Part shown: positions 40,838 to 52,410 of the stretch, in pieces
Numbering within the stretch: position 1 is the first letter of the stretch
Layout of the letters: every line of letters starts with the position of its first letter
From: Verrucomicrobiota bacterium
GTDB taxonomy: Bacteria; Verrucomicrobiota; Verrucomicrobiia; Chthoniobacterales; JACTMZ01
Length of the DNA: 64,000 nucleotides
Direction of reading: 5' to 3'
Assembly: GCA_027624625.1 (NCBI GenBank)
Contig: JAQBWH010000002.1
Span: forward strand, 88,271-152,270
The notes under the pieces: generated by a model
What the model saw: the letters and a program-made list of their open reading frames with translations, nothing else
What the model was told of the DNA's origin: nothing
The model's database searches: none
Translations under genes and position numbers: made by a program

Positions 40838-41737
40838 TCAGTGGAGCGAGGGCGGGTAAATTCCCGCCGCAACCAGACCGGCAATGCTTGCCACCACCCG
40901 TGGACGGTCCTCGCGGTAGGTGACACCAAACCATTCGGCGGCGGTCGGAAGAACGCGCACGGTGGCCGAACCACCGGCAATCATTCCCGCCACGGCGGAC
41001 GGAATGTAGCACTCGCTTTTCTCGCTCCCCGCCTCCTGCCCGAGAAAAGCGGCCAGCGATATTTCCAGCAGTGGGAAAATTTGCGGGGTGAACCCCCAAA
41101 AATTCATCGAGACACAGACTTCGGGCACAAAAGTCCGCTGGCCAGCTGCGATGATCCCGTCCGCTCGCCGGGCCAGATCGGTCAGCTCCTCGACGTCGCG
41201 CAGGAGTCCATCCGGGCCGGCCTCGCAAATCCCGCGCGCCACGGTGCCGTGGTCGCTCAGGGTTTTGTCCAAACGGTAACCGGCCATGGCGAAGCGGGCC
41301 GGTTGGACGGAAGGATCAACGGCGGCGAGGAATTGCCCGACCTGCCGGAAAGAATCCGGGCCATAGAAGTCATCCGCATTGATCGCGGCAAAAGGTGCAG
41401 TGACCGCCTCGCGCGCGCACCAGACGGCGTGTGCGGTGCCCCATGGCTTGGTTCGCCCAGCCGGGGGAATGAATCCTCCGGGCAGATCGTCGAGCTGCTG
41501 GAAAGCGTAGGCCACGGACAGTTTTCCGGCGTAGCGCGCACCAATTTTGTCACGGAAGTCTTTTTCGATTTCGCGGCGGATGAGGAAAACCACGCGGTCG
41601 AATCCGGCCCGGATGGCATCGTGCACGGAGTAGTCGAGGAGGGTCTCGCCGGCGGGTCCGACGGGGTCGAGTTGTTTGAGTCCGCCATAGCGGGAGCCCA
41701 TACCGGCGGCGAGGACGAGAAGGGTGGGTGAGGACAT
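40838..41737 (-). CDS. Nucleotidyltransferase-family protein
   Basis: LLVLAAGMGSRYGGLKQLDPVGPAGETLLDYSVHDA signature; AAINADDFYG. Confidence 0.85.
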   Translation of the reverse strand: MSSPTLLVLAAGMGSRYGGLKQLDPVGPAGETLLDYSVHDAIRAGFDRVVFLIRREIEKDFRDKIGARYAGKLSVAYAFQQLDDLPGGFIPPAGRTKPWGTAHAVWCAREAVTAPFAAINADDFYGPDSFRQVGQFLAAVDPSVQPARFAMAGYRLDKTLSDHGTVARGICEAGPDGLLRDVEELTDLARRADGIIAAGQRTFVPEVCVSMNFWGFTPQIFPLLEISLAAFLGQEAGSEKSECYIPSAVAGMIAGGSATVRVLPTAAEWFGVTYREDRPRVVASIAGLVAAGIYPPSLH

Positions 41738-41780
41738 AAAGTGCGAAGTCATGGTGCTGCCGGCCGCCGCGGCGATGCGC

Positions 41781-42749
41781 TCACGCCTCCGGCGCGGCTT
41801 CGCGGTGCAGTTCGTAAGCGTTGATGATTTTCTGCACGAGGGGATGGCGGACCACGTCTTTGCGGCTAAGGGAGCGGATAGCCAGGCCATCGACGTTTTG
41901 CAGGACCTCGACCGCCTCGAGCAATCCGGAACGCTTGTGGCGGGGCAGATCGATTTGGGTGCGGTCGCCGGTGATAACGCACTTGGAGTCGTTGCCCAAG
42001 CGGGTCAGGAACATGAACATTTGTTCGGCGGTGGTGTTCTGCGCCTCGTCGAGGACGACAAAAGAGTGGTTCAAGGTGCGTCCGCGCATGTAAGCCAGCG
42101 GCGCGATTTCAATGACACCGCGGTCCATGAATTTCTGGATCTCATCCGTTTCAAGCATGTCGTAAAGCGCATCGTAAAGGGGTCGCAGATAGGGAAGGAT
42201 TTTTTCCTCCAGCGCGCCGGGCAGGAAACCGAGCGCTTCGCCGGCCTCCACCGCGGGGCGGGTCAGGACGATACGGCTGACCTGTTCCTTTTTCAGGGCG
42301 GCCACGGCCATGGCCATGGCGAGGTAAGTTTTGCCCGTCCCGGCCGGGCCGACGCCGAAGACGACATCATGCTCGCGGATGGCGCGGACGTAATCGCGCT
42401 GTCCGGGCGTCTTGGGAATGACCGGCGCCTTGCGCAGCGAGCAGACAATGCGTTCGGCGGCCAGCTCGGTGATGCTGCTATTGGGGACGCGGTCTTCGGC
42501 GGTTTGCAAGGCGAAGCGGAATTCCTGCTTGCCGATGGCGGCTCCGCTGCGGCGGGCTTCGTCGAGCTGGGTGAAAACTTTGGCCGCGCGGTCGGCGTTG
42601 TCCTTTTCCCCGTCGATGCGGATCCACCCTTCGCGGGCGGCGACCTGCACAGCAAGGCGCTGTTCCATCTCGCGGAGCAAACGCTCGTCGTTGTGGTACA
42701 GCGCGCCCGCGGCACGGGCATTGTCGAAATGCAGCGTGGTGCTCTCCAT
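41781..42749 (-). CDS. PhoH-like ATPase
   Basis: GVGPAGTGKTYLAMAMAVAAL, RIVLTRPAVEAGEALGFLPG, VVLDEAQNTT, VITGDRTQIDLP. Confidence 0.93.
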   Translation of the reverse strand: MESTTLHFDNARAAGALYHNDERLLREMEQRLAVQVAAREGWIRIDGEKDNADRAAKVFTQLDEARRSGAAIGKQEFRFALQTAEDRVPNSSITELAAERIVCSLRKAPVIPKTPGQRDYVRAIREHDVVFGVGPAGTGKTYLAMAMAVAALKKEQVSRIVLTRPAVEAGEALGFLPGALEEKILPYLRPLYDALYDMLETDEIQKFMDRGVIEIAPLAYMRGRTLNHSFVVLDEAQNTTAEQMFMFLTRLGNDSKCVITGDRTQIDLPRHKRSGLLEAVEVLQNVDGLAIRSLSRKDVVRHPLVQKIINAYELHREAAPEA

Positions 42750-42758
42750 CTCAAGCGC

Positions 42759-43208
42759 TCATTTCCGCTGAAACCCGTAGACCAGCGCCCAGCCGGTGCG
42801 CTCTCCGGGAGAGGAGATGATTTCGACGATCGCGTAATAAGTTCCGGTCGACCGCGGCTTGATCTCGGCGTAGGCAAAGCGGCCGCGTTGCCAGGATTTG
42901 TTTTCGGCCAGGTTGCCCTCCGCGTCGTAAATATTGACCCGCAGGGCGGCGCCGTCGATGTCGGTGGCGAGGAAGAAGATGTAACTGTTGCCGCGGAAAA
43001 GCTGGGCGGTGACCGCTTTTTTGTCGCCTTGCCCGAGGTCGCCGCCCCAGGCGTCTTCGCGGATGATCCAGCCGCGTTCGGCGTAGGGATTGGCCGCCTC
43101 GTAAGCGAAAGAAAGCGCATCGTCGACTAATGCGCGGGCGGCCGGCGCGGCAAGCAGGAGGACGAGCAGGGCGGCGGGCCAGCGAAATTGGCAAGCAGGC
43201 CAGTTCAT
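42759..43208 (-). CDS. Exported hypothetical protein
   Basis: 149 aa with signal peptide; 4-nt overlap with the upstream gene ending at 43205. Confidence 0.55.
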   Translation of the reverse strand: MNWPACQFRWPAALLVLLLAAPAARALVDDALSFAYEAANPYAERGWIIREDAWGGDLGQGDKKAVTAQLFRGNSYIFFLATDIDGAALRVNIYDAEGNLAENKSWQRGRFAYAEIKPRSTGTYYAIVEIISSPGERTGWALVYGFQRK

Positions 43209-44002
43209 GGTCGGGCCCGAATGAGCTCCACCATTTGCGTGGCGAGGGCGTTGATTTCGGTCACGGTTTTCTCGGAAATTTCACTGGGCCGCGACTCTTT
43301 GATCAGCGGCCCGATACGCCCGAGGGATTTGCGGATCTCGCCGACCAGTTGCAGGCGGCGCAAGCGGGGGCTCATCTCGTCGAGTTGGCGATTGAAATAA
43401 TCGACCAGCATGGGTTGGTAGAGGAGTTCGGCGCGATCGCGGGAATATTTGTCCTTCACAATGGAGGTAAGCACTTCGGTGCCACGCAGCCAGCCACCGA
43501 GGCTGACCAGTTGGGCCAGTTGCGCGTCGTTCAACTCGAGCATGGCTTGGTTGACGTCTTGGAGAGCGCCGTCGAATTCCCGGCGCACCGCATTCCATTC
43601 GCGGGCATCGGCTTTTTCGATGATGCTGTTGCTGCGGGCCACGACGGATTTGCGGACGTTGATCACCTCGGCCAAGGTGAGGACATTGCGGCCGATTTCC
43701 TTGACCCGCTCGCTGTCCTCGGCCTCCACCGCGACGAAGCCGTCGGCGATGACCGTCCCGAGGAGAAGGGCGACTTGGGCGCGGTTCGGGCTGGCCGGAT
43801 AGTTTTTCTCCGGCCCCAATTCTCCGCGCCAGTTCGGGTTGCCGAGTTTGTCGAGGACGGTGAAAATTTCGCTCGGCACCGGGATGACGACGTTGTCGAC
43901 CGTTTCAGCGGGGAATTGGCCCAGATCGATCGTTTTGTATGGTTTCTGCCCGTGGGCGATCCCCAAACAAAGGAGCAGGACGAAAAGGAGGCGCAGAATC
44001 AC
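43205..44002 (-). CDS. Exported hypothetical protein
   Basis: GTG start, signal peptide (MILRLLFVLLLCLGIAHGQ), alpha-helical body; no family recognised. Confidence 0.6.
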   Translation of the reverse strand: MILRLLFVLLLCLGIAHGQKPYKTIDLGQFPAETVDNVVIPVPSEIFTVLDKLGNPNWRGELGPEKNYPASPNRAQVALLLGTVIADGFVAVEAEDSERVKEIGRNVLTLAEVINVRKSVVARSNSIIEKADAREWNAVRREFDGALQDVNQAMLELNDAQLAQLVSLGGWLRGTEVLTSIVKDKYSRDRAELLYQPMLVDYFNRQLDEMSPRLRRLQLVGEIRKSLGRIGPLIKESRPSEISEKTVTEINALATQMVELIRARP

Positions 44003-44057
44003 GGTTGACGGAAATTTCACTTGGGAACCCGGCAAGATAAAGCATAAAAAGCCAGTC

Positions 44058-45074
44058 GTGGAACATCTACCCAGCGCCGCGCGCGTGCAGGAAATCATCG
44101 GAAGGATGTCGGGTCGCCGTATTCTGACGGCGGGCGACCTCATGCTTGACGAGTTCATCTGGGGCAAGGTCTCGCGCATTTCCCCGGAGGCGCCGGTTCC
44201 GGTGGTGGCGGTGGACCGCGAGACTTCCTACCCCGGAGGCGCGGCCAATGTGGCGCGCAACCTGCACGAGTTCACGGCCCGGACCTCGGTGTTCGGTTTG
44301 GCCGGGGAGGATGCGGCGGGCGCGCGGTTGCGGGATCTGCTCGCTGCGGGGGGTATCGGCATGGAGGGTGTGGTCATGCGGGGGGGACCGACCACGGTGA
44401 AGACCCGCATTATCGCCCGCACCCAGCAAGTGGTGCGCGTCGACCGTGAACTGGCCGAACCGGCCGGCCCGGCCCAGCGCAAGGCGTTGCTTGACGCGCT
44501 GGATGCGGCCCTACCGCAAGCCGATGGCGTCATCCTTGAAGATTACGGCAAAGGTTTTTTCGACGAAGAAATGGCGGGCGAATTCATCCGCCGGGCACGG
44601 GCCGCCGGTTGCGTGGTGGCGGTCGATCCCAATCCGGGCAACCCGCTGGCTTGGCGCGGTGCGACCGTGGTCAAACCCAACCGGCAGGAAGCGTTTGCCG
44701 CGGCCGGTCTTGCTTGGAGCGAGCCTGCTTCGCACCCGCTTGAAGACAAACAACTGCTCGCGGCCGGGGAAACGCTCCTCGCCAAGTGGGAAGCCGACCA
44801 GTTGCTCATCACGCTGAGCGAGCTCGGGATGCTTCTCCTGACCAAGGATGGAGCCCGTCACCACACACCGACCCGCGCGCGCGAAGTCTTCGATGTCTCC
44901 GGCGCCGGCGACACAGCCATCGCGCTCTACACGCTGGCCCTTTGCGCGGGCGCCACCCCGGTCGAGGCTTCCGAAATCGCCAACCACGCCAGCGGTGTGG
45001 TGGTCGGCAAGCTCGGCACGGCCACGCTCACCCCGGACGAACTTTTCGCCAGTTTTGCAAACCATGCCCGCTGA
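44058..45074 (+). CDS. D-glycero-beta-D-manno-heptose-7-phosphate kinase (HldA/RfaE1-like)
   Basis: GDLMLDEFIWGKVSRISPEAPVPVV, YPGGAANVARNL, DVSGAGDTAIA; GTG start. Confidence 0.88.
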   Translation: MEHLPSAARVQEIIGRMSGRRILTAGDLMLDEFIWGKVSRISPEAPVPVVAVDRETSYPGGAANVARNLHEFTARTSVFGLAGEDAAGARLRDLLAAGGIGMEGVVMRGGPTTVKTRIIARTQQVVRVDRELAEPAGPAQRKALLDALDAALPQADGVILEDYGKGFFDEEMAGEFIRRARAAGCVVAVDPNPGNPLAWRGATVVKPNRQEAFAAAGLAWSEPASHPLEDKQLLAAGETLLAKWEADQLLITLSELGMLLLTKDGARHHTPTRAREVFDVSGAGDTAIALYTLALCAGATPVEASEIANHASGVVVGKLGTATLTPDELFASFANHAR

Positions 45075-45606
45075 GCGTCCCGCCGTGTTTTTTGATCGCG
45101 ACGGCACCCTCATCCATGAGGCGCACTATTGCGCCAAGCCTTCGCAGGTTCGGGTCTTCGACGGTGTACCGGAGGCACTGGTCAAGTTGTCCGACGCCGG
45201 TTTTGTCCTGGTCATCGTGACCAACCAGAGCGGCATCGGCCGCGGTTATTTCACCCTCGAAGATTATCACCGGGTGCACGAAGAAGTGCTCGGGCAACTC
45301 CGGCCCGCGGAAATCACCGCCGCTTACCACGACGAAAGCACACCTGACGCCCCCAGTCCGCGTCGCAAGCCGTCCGGAGCCATGTTGGAGGAAGCCGCCC
45401 GGGAGCACGGTTTGGACCTTTCGCGCTCCTGGATGGTCGGTGACAAAACCTCCGACATCGAGTGCGGCAGAAAGGCCGGGCTGCGCACGGTATTGGTCGA
45501 GACCGGGCACGGCAAAGACCACCTGGCTTGCGGTGCCGACGCCATCGCGACCGGCCTGGTCGGTGCTGTGGACTTCATCCTGAGGGAGTCACTATGTCAG
45601 AAGTAA
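45064..45606 (+). CDS. gmhB: D-glycero-beta-D-manno-heptose 1,7-bisphosphate 7-phosphatase
   Basis: VFFDRDGTLIHE, VIVTNQSGIGRGYFT, RKPSGAMLEEAA, MVGDKTSDIECGRKAGL. Confidence 0.9.
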   Translation: MPAERPAVFFDRDGTLIHEAHYCAKPSQVRVFDGVPEALVKLSDAGFVLVIVTNQSGIGRGYFTLEDYHRVHEEVLGQLRPAEITAAYHDESTPDAPSPRRKPSGAMLEEAAREHGLDLSRSWMVGDKTSDIECGRKAGLRTVLVETGHGKDHLACGADAIATGLVGAVDFILRESLCQK

Positions 45607-46325
45607 CCGTCATCATCCCCGCCCGCTGGGCCTCGACCCGTTTTCCCGGCAAGCCACTGGTCAAATTGCGCGGAAAACCGCTCGTCCAGCATGTTTGGGA
45701 ACGCGCCAACCGCGCCAAGCGGGTCGGGCGCATCATCATCGCGACGGACGACATGCGCATCGCTGAAGCTGCCTTCGACTTCGGGGCGGAAGTAGCCCTG
45801 ACCTCACCGAAGCACCCGACCGGCACAGACCGCCTGGCTGAGGTTGTGCAACAGCTCAAATCCGCGTCCATCATCCTCAATGTGCAAGGTGACGAACCGG
45901 ACATCGCCCCGTCGACCATCGACCGTTTGGTCGAGGCCCTGCAGGACGACCCCAAGCTCGGCATGGTCACCGCGGCCAACCCGCTGGCCGATCCGGCCGA
46001 TGTGCAGGACCCGAACGTGGTCAAGGTGGTTGCCGACCTCGCCGGCCGGGCCCTTTATTTCTCCCGCAGTGTCATTCCCTATGACCGCGACGGCCGCGGC
46101 AGGGTCAGGTATTTGCGCCATCAAGGCATCTACGGTTACCGCCGCAAGGTGCTCCTCGCTTTGGTCAAATGGAAACCGACGCCCCTCGAGCAAGTCGAGA
46201 AGCTTGAGCAACTGCGTGCCTTGGAGCATGGCATTGCCATCGGTGTTATTGTGGTGCGCCGTGGTTCGGTCGGGGTCGATGTTCCCGCCGATGTGGCTAA
46301 AGCGGAACGCGCCTTGCGCAAATAA
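45594..46325 (+). CDS. kdsB: 3-deoxy-manno-octulosonate cytidylyltransferase
   Basis: VTVIIPARWASTRFPGKPL, HPTGTDRLAEV, NVQGDEPDI, YFSRSVIPYDRD, HQGIYGYRR. Confidence 0.94.
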   Translation: MSEVTVIIPARWASTRFPGKPLVKLRGKPLVQHVWERANRAKRVGRIIIATDDMRIAEAAFDFGAEVALTSPKHPTGTDRLAEVVQQLKSASIILNVQGDEPDIAPSTIDRLVEALQDDPKLGMVTAANPLADPADVQDPNVVKVVADLAGRALYFSRSVIPYDRDGRGRVRYLRHQGIYGYRRKVLLALVKWKPTPLEQVEKLEQLRALEHGIAIGVIVVRRGSVGVDVPADVAKAERALRK

Positions 46326-47930
<1,605 letters not shown>

Positions 47931-47944
47931 GTGGGAATATTTTT

Positions 47945-48023
47945 AAGCAAAGACAGCCAAGGAAACGAAGAAGAGGCCCGGATTATCGCTGTATATGGCT
48001 TCGTTTCTTTCGCTAGTTTCTGA
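47945..48023. repeat. Imperfect inverted repeat with 9-nt-periodic purine-rich arm
   Basis: AAGCAAAGACAGCCAAGGAAACGAAGAAG ... CTTCGTTTCTTTCGCTAGTTTCTGAC; inner arms match at 14 of 16 positions; AAGR every 9 nt. Confidence 0.65.
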
Positions 48024-48035
48024 CAAGCTCAGCTC

Positions 48036-48992
48036 ATGAACCAACTCGACCAACTCAAGCAGTTCACCACGGTGGTCGCCGACACCGGCGACTTTGAAAG
48101 CATCCGGCAATTTTCCCCGCAGGACGCCACGACGAACCCTTCGCTTATTTTCAAGGCGGTCTCGCAGCCGGAATACGCGCCATTACTCGATCAGGCGGTG
48201 GCCGAGCGCAAAGGGGCGAACTTGCCGCGCGTGGAATTGATCCGCGAGATCATCGATGATTTATTGACCATTTTCGGCGAGAAAATTCTGCAGATCGTGC
48301 CGGGCCGGGTCTCGACCGAGGTAGATGCGCGGTTGTCCTTCGATACGCCGGCGACCATCGAGAAGGCGCGCAAGCTGATCGGCTTGTATGAAAAGCGTGG
48401 AGTTTGCAAAGAGCGCGTGCTGATCAAGATTGCTTCCACGTGGGAAGGAATCTGTGCCGCCGAGGCGCTCCATCAGGACGGGATCAACTGCAACCTGACC
48501 CTGCTCTTTTCGCTTCCGCAAGCCATCGCCTGTGCCGAGGCCAAGGTGCGGCTCATTTCGCCCTTTGTCGGCCGGATCTACGATTGGTACAAGGCCAAGA
48601 CCGGTCAGGAATACACGGGGGCCAACGATCCCGGCGTGCAGTCGGTGCGGGTCATTTACAACTATTTCAAAAAATTCGGCTACGAGACGCAGGTCATGGG
48701 CGCGAGTTTCCGCAATACATCGCAGATCCTCGAGTTGGCGGGGTGCGATTTGCTGACCATCAGTCCGGATTTGCTCGCCGGGTTGCAGAGTTCGGATGGC
48801 GCCGTCGCCCGCCAACTTTCGGTCGAGGAAGCCAAGGCGTCCGATGTGGCCAAGGTGACCATGGATGAGAAAACTTTCCGTTGGATGCTGAACGAAGACG
48901 CAATGGGCACGGAAAAGCTGGCCGAAGGGATCCGCAAGTTCACCGAGGACATCATCAAGCTTGAGGGCCTGATCGGCCAGCGGTTGGCTTGA
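48036..48992 (+). CDS. tal: Transaldolase
   Basis: TDFESIRQF-like [46 protein letters not shown]. Confidence 0.95.
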   Translation: MNQLDQLKQFTTVVADTGDFESIRQFSPQDATTNPSLIFKAVSQPEYAPLLDQAVAERKGANLPRVELIREIIDDLLTIFGEKILQIVPGRVSTEVDARLSFDTPATIEKARKLIGLYEKRGVCKERVLIKIASTWEGICAAEALHQDGINCNLTLLFSLPQAIACAEAKVRLISPFVGRIYDWYKAKTGQEYTGANDPGVQSVRVIYNYFKKFGYETQVMGASFRNTSQILELAGCDLLTISPDLLAGLQSSDGAVARQLSVEEAKASDVAKVTMDEKTFRWMLNEDAMGTEKLAEGIRKFTEDIIKLEGLIGQRLA

Positions 48993-49000
48993 GATTTTTC

Positions 49001-49065
49001 TGACCAAAGGCAAGGAAGGGAGTACCGGAGAAATCGCCCCCGCTCATCCTCGTTATCTTTGGTCC
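49001..49065. repeat. Imperfect inverted repeat with 9-nt-periodic arms; overlaps the msrA 3' end
   Basis: TGACCAAAGGCAAGGAAGGG ... CCTCGTTATCTTTGGTCC. Confidence 0.6.
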
Positions 49066-49652
49066 GATTCCGTCGCCTTTTCATCCAGCTTTTTCAGCTT
49101 CGGCCGGATGACTGCCAGATTGTAAGGGTGCATCGGATTTTCGCGGTAAAAATCCTGATGGTAATCCTCCGCGGGATAGAATTTGGTCAGCGGGACGATT
49201 TCGGTGACGATGGGGGATTTGCTTTTGCTCTGGGCGCGGTTCTTTGATTCGTTGGCTATGCGCATTTGGTCGTCGTTTTCCGTCAGGATGATCGAGCGGT
49301 ATTGCGGGCCGGTGTCGGCACCTTGACGGTTCAAGGTCGTCGGGTCGTGCGCCTCCCAGAAAAGATCGATGATCTTTTCGTAGGAAATCTTTGCCGGGTC
49401 GTATGCGATTTGCACCACTTCGGCGTGGCCGGTTTTGCCGGTCCCGATTTGCTCGTAGGTCGGGTTTTCGCTTTGCCCGCCGGCATAGCCGGAGAGGACA
49501 GAAATGATGCCGGGAAGGCGTTCGTAAACGGCTTCGACGCACCAAAAGCATCCTCCGCCGAGGGTGGCTGTTTCAGTTTTCATAGGTTCGGGTTCCGCTT
49601 GGAGGCTTAGTGTCAGCACAGCACCAAGTGCCGCGGCCAAAGGTGTTTTCAT
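49053..49652 (-). CDS. msrA: Peptide-methionine (S)-S-oxide reductase, exported
   Basis: Signal peptide; [55 protein letters not shown]. Confidence 0.94.
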   Translation of the reverse strand: MKTPLAAALGAVLTLSLQAEPEPMKTETATLGGGCFWCVEAVYERLPGIISVLSGYAGGQSENPTYEQIGTGKTGHAEVVQIAYDPAKISYEKIIDLFWEAHDPTTLNRQGADTGPQYRSIILTENDDQMRIANESKNRAQSKSKSPIVTEIVPLTKFYPAEDYHQDFYRENPMHPYNLAVIRPKLKKLDEKATESDQR

Positions 49653-50176
49653 TCTGTGGCCTGCGGCCCAAATTTGAGCGAGACCGAGTTGACGCAGTAG
49701 CGCAGGCCGCTGGGCGGGGGGCCGTCGGAAAAAACGTGACCAAGGTGGGCGTCGCAGCGGGCACAGAGGATTTCTTCGCGGGTCACGCCGTGGCTGCGGT
49801 CAATTTCGGTCACCACATTTTCCTTGGCTACCGGCTGGAAAAAACTCGGCCAACCCGTGCCGGAGTCGAATTTGGCATCGGAGCGGAAAAGCGGCAGATC
49901 GCAGCAGACGCAAGAGTAAACGCCGGTCTGTTTGGTGTCATGGAAGGCACCGCAGAAGGGACGCTCGGTGCCCTTGCCACGGGCGACTTGGTAGACCTCA
50001 CCGTTCCCCAGCTGGGTGCGCCACTCCTCATCGGTTTTGATCACTTTTTTCACGGCTTGCACGGGCAGACTGTTACCCATCTGGTCGAGTAAGACAACGT
50101 CCACGACCGGTGCGGCGGATTCTTGGGCCATGGCGGCGGTGAGGAAAAGCAGCGAGGCAAAAAGGGCCGGGATCAT
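49649..50176 (-). CDS. msrB: Peptide-methionine (R)-S-oxide reductase, exported
   Basis: Signal peptide; [53 protein letters not shown]. Confidence 0.95.
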   Translation of the reverse strand: MIPALFASLLFLTAAMAQESAAPVVDVVLLDQMGNSLPVQAVKKVIKTDEEWRTQLGNGEVYQVARGKGTERPFCGAFHDTKQTGVYSCVCCDLPLFRSDAKFDSGTGWPSFFQPVAKENVVTEIDRSHGVTREEILCARCDAHLGHVFSDGPPPSGLRYCVNSVSLKFGPQATE

Positions 50177-50245
50177 GAAAGAATGTTGGGCCGGGGAAGG
50201 GCAATGTCAAAGGCCGAGAGGCGCTCCCTTCCGCCAGCGCGCGGG

Positions 50246-52315
50246 TCAGGCTTGCTCGGCGGCGTGGCGTTTGCGGCGCCGGGCGGCCTCGGCCAGAAAC
50301 TCCTTCTGGGCGTCGCAAGTCGGTTCGCCCGGCGGGACGGGGAGGTAGGATCCGTCGGGTTGCAGGATGCGGGCTTTGACGTTGTCCTTGGCGAAAGTAT
50401 CGATGATGTCCTGCACATGGTCTTTCATGCCCTTGGTCTCCACGGGGAAGACGGCCTCGATCCGGTGGAAGGAGTTGCGCTCCATCCAGTCGGCGCTGGC
50501 GATGAAGTAGCGTGGATCCCCCGCGTTCTCGAAACGATAAATGCGGCTGTGCTCGAGGAAGCGGCCGACAATGCTGCGCACCTCGATATTCTCGCTCACC
50601 CCGGGCAGGCCCGGGCGCAGGGCGCAGATGCCGCGGACGAGAAGTTGCACTTTGACCCCGGCGCGCGAGGCGCGGTAGAGGGCCTCGATGATTTCTTCCT
50701 GCACCAAGGCATTGAGCTTGGCGTAAATACCGGCCGGCTTGCCGGCGCGGCCATTTTCGATTTCACGGTCGATGAGCGAGAGGATTTCCTGATGCAAATG
50801 CCATGGGGCGACAAGCAGGCGGTTGGGTGGCGGCAGTTTGGATACGCCGGTGACCGTGTTGAAAAGGTTGGCCACGTCCTCGGTGATTTCGGGGCGTGCG
50901 GTGAAGAAGCTGAGGTCGGTGTAGAGGCGGGCGGTGGACGGGTGGTAGTTGCCGGTGCCGAGGTGGACGTAGCGGCGGATGCCGTCGTACTCTTTGCGCA
51001 CCACCATGGCCATTTTCGCGTGGGTTTTGAGTCCGGCCACCCCGTAGACCACGTCGACGCCAGCCTCGCGGAGTTGGCGGGCCCACTTGATGTTGGCCGC
51101 CTCGTCGAAGCGCGCCTTCAATTCGATGGCCACGACGACCTGCTTGCCTTGACGGGAGGCCTGGACGAGGAGCGGGATGAGCGGGGAGTCGGAGCTCGTG
51201 CGGTAGAGAGTTTGCTTGATGGCCAGAACCTGCGGGTCCTCGGCCGCCTGACCGATGAAGTCGAGGACGGTCTGGAAACTGTCATAGGGGTGGTGGAGAA
51301 GGACGTCACCCTTGCGGATATGGAAGAAGATGTCGTGCTCTTCGCCCAGACCCACGACGGTGACCGGGGTGAAGCGTTTGTATTTGAGGTCGGGCCGGTC
51401 GAGTTCGGTGGCGACCGGCATGAGACGCACGAGATTGAGAGGCCAGCCGACGCGGTAGACGTCCTCCTTGTCCAAGCTGAAGATGTCGCAAAGCCTTTTG
51501 GTCAGCTCTTCCGGGGTATCGTGCACCTCGAGGCGGACGGCATTGCCGCGGTTGAGTTTGCGCAACTCAGCCTCGATGGCGCGGAGGAGGTTGCGGGCTT
51601 CTTCCTCGTCGACGTAGAGATTGCTGTTGCGGGTGATACGGAACATGTAGGCGCCGCGTACTTTGACCCCGTGGAAGAGGCGCCCGACATGTGTCTGGAT
51701 CAGATTGCCGAGGAAGATGAAGTCTTGGCTGTCGCCGCTGGTCGTGGGGAAGGGCAGGAGACGCGGGAGAATGCGCGGGATCTGGACAACGGCGAGATCG
51801 GTGCTCAGGTCTTCCCCTTCCAGTTCAACGATGAGGTTGAGACTTTTGTTGAGGAGTTGCGGGAAGGGGTGCGCGGGATCGATGGCCAACGGAGTGAGCA
51901 CGGGGAAAACTTCGCGCCCGAAGTAGTCGTCGAAGTGCGCGCGTACCGCCGGGTCGACATCGGGGTAGTGGTGGAAGCGCACACCGTTCTCCGCGAGTTG
52001 CGGTTTGATTTGCCCGCGCCAGCAATCGTATTGCGCGGCGACGAGTTCGCGCACGCGGTGAAAGATGGCGGCTAATTGCTGCCCGGCGGTCAGACCGTCC
52101 GGCCCGGTGGCTTGCGATCCGGCCTGGACGACCTGCTTGAGCCCGGCCACCCGCACCTCGAAAAATTCGTCGAGGTTGGAGGAGACAATGCAAAGGAACT
52201 TGAGGCGCTCGAGCAGGGGGACGGACTGGTCCTTCGCCTGGTCAAGGACGCGGCGGTTGAATTCGAGCCAGCTGAGCTCGCGGTTGATAAAAAATTTGGG
52301 ATCTCCCAAGTGCAT
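50246..52315 (-). CDS. ppk1: Polyphosphate kinase 1
   Basis: FFINRELSWLEFNRRVLDQA, FLCIVSSNLDEFFEVRVAGL, HLGTGNYHPSTARLYTDLS, IVGRFLEHSRIYRF. Confidence 0.95.
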   Translation of the reverse strand: MHLGDPKFFINRELSWLEFNRRVLDQAKDQSVPLLERLKFLCIVSSNLDEFFEVRVAGLKQVVQAGSQATGPDGLTAGQQLAAIFHRVRELVAAQYDCWRGQIKPQLAENGVRFHHYPDVDPAVRAHFDDYFGREVFPVLTPLAIDPAHPFPQLLNKSLNLIVELEGEDLSTDLAVVQIPRILPRLLPFPTTSGDSQDFIFLGNLIQTHVGRLFHGVKVRGAYMFRITRNSNLYVDEEEARNLLRAIEAELRKLNRGNAVRLEVHDTPEELTKRLCDIFSLDKEDVYRVGWPLNLVRLMPVATELDRPDLKYKRFTPVTVVGLGEEHDIFFHIRKGDVLLHHPYDSFQTVLDFIGQAAEDPQVLAIKQTLYRTSSDSPLIPLLVQASRQGKQVVVAIELKARFDEAANIKWARQLREAGVDVVYGVAGLKTHAKMAMVVRKEYDGIRRYVHLGTGNYHPSTARLYTDLSFFTARPEITEDVANLFNTVTGVSKLPPPNRLLVAPWHLHQEILSLIDREIENGRAGKPAGIYAKLNALVQEEIIEALYRASRAGVKVQLLVRGICALRPGLPGVSENIEVRSIVGRFLEHSRIYRFENAGDPRYFIASADWMERNSFHRIEAVFPVETKGMKDHVQDIIDTFAKDNVKARILQPDGSYLPVPPGEPTCDAQKEFLAEAARRRKRHAAEQA

Positions 52316-52410
52316 GGGCAGCCCGCCAGTTTCCGGCCACACCCCGGTAAAGACAAGAGAAAGGCGAGAGGTCCTTTGCCGTTGGTGCGGTCTGTGGTAT
52401 CATTGCCGAC

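Noticed and set aside
50123-52075. 650-aa plus-strand ORF
   Set aside because: Antisense to ppk1, which has full family motifs.
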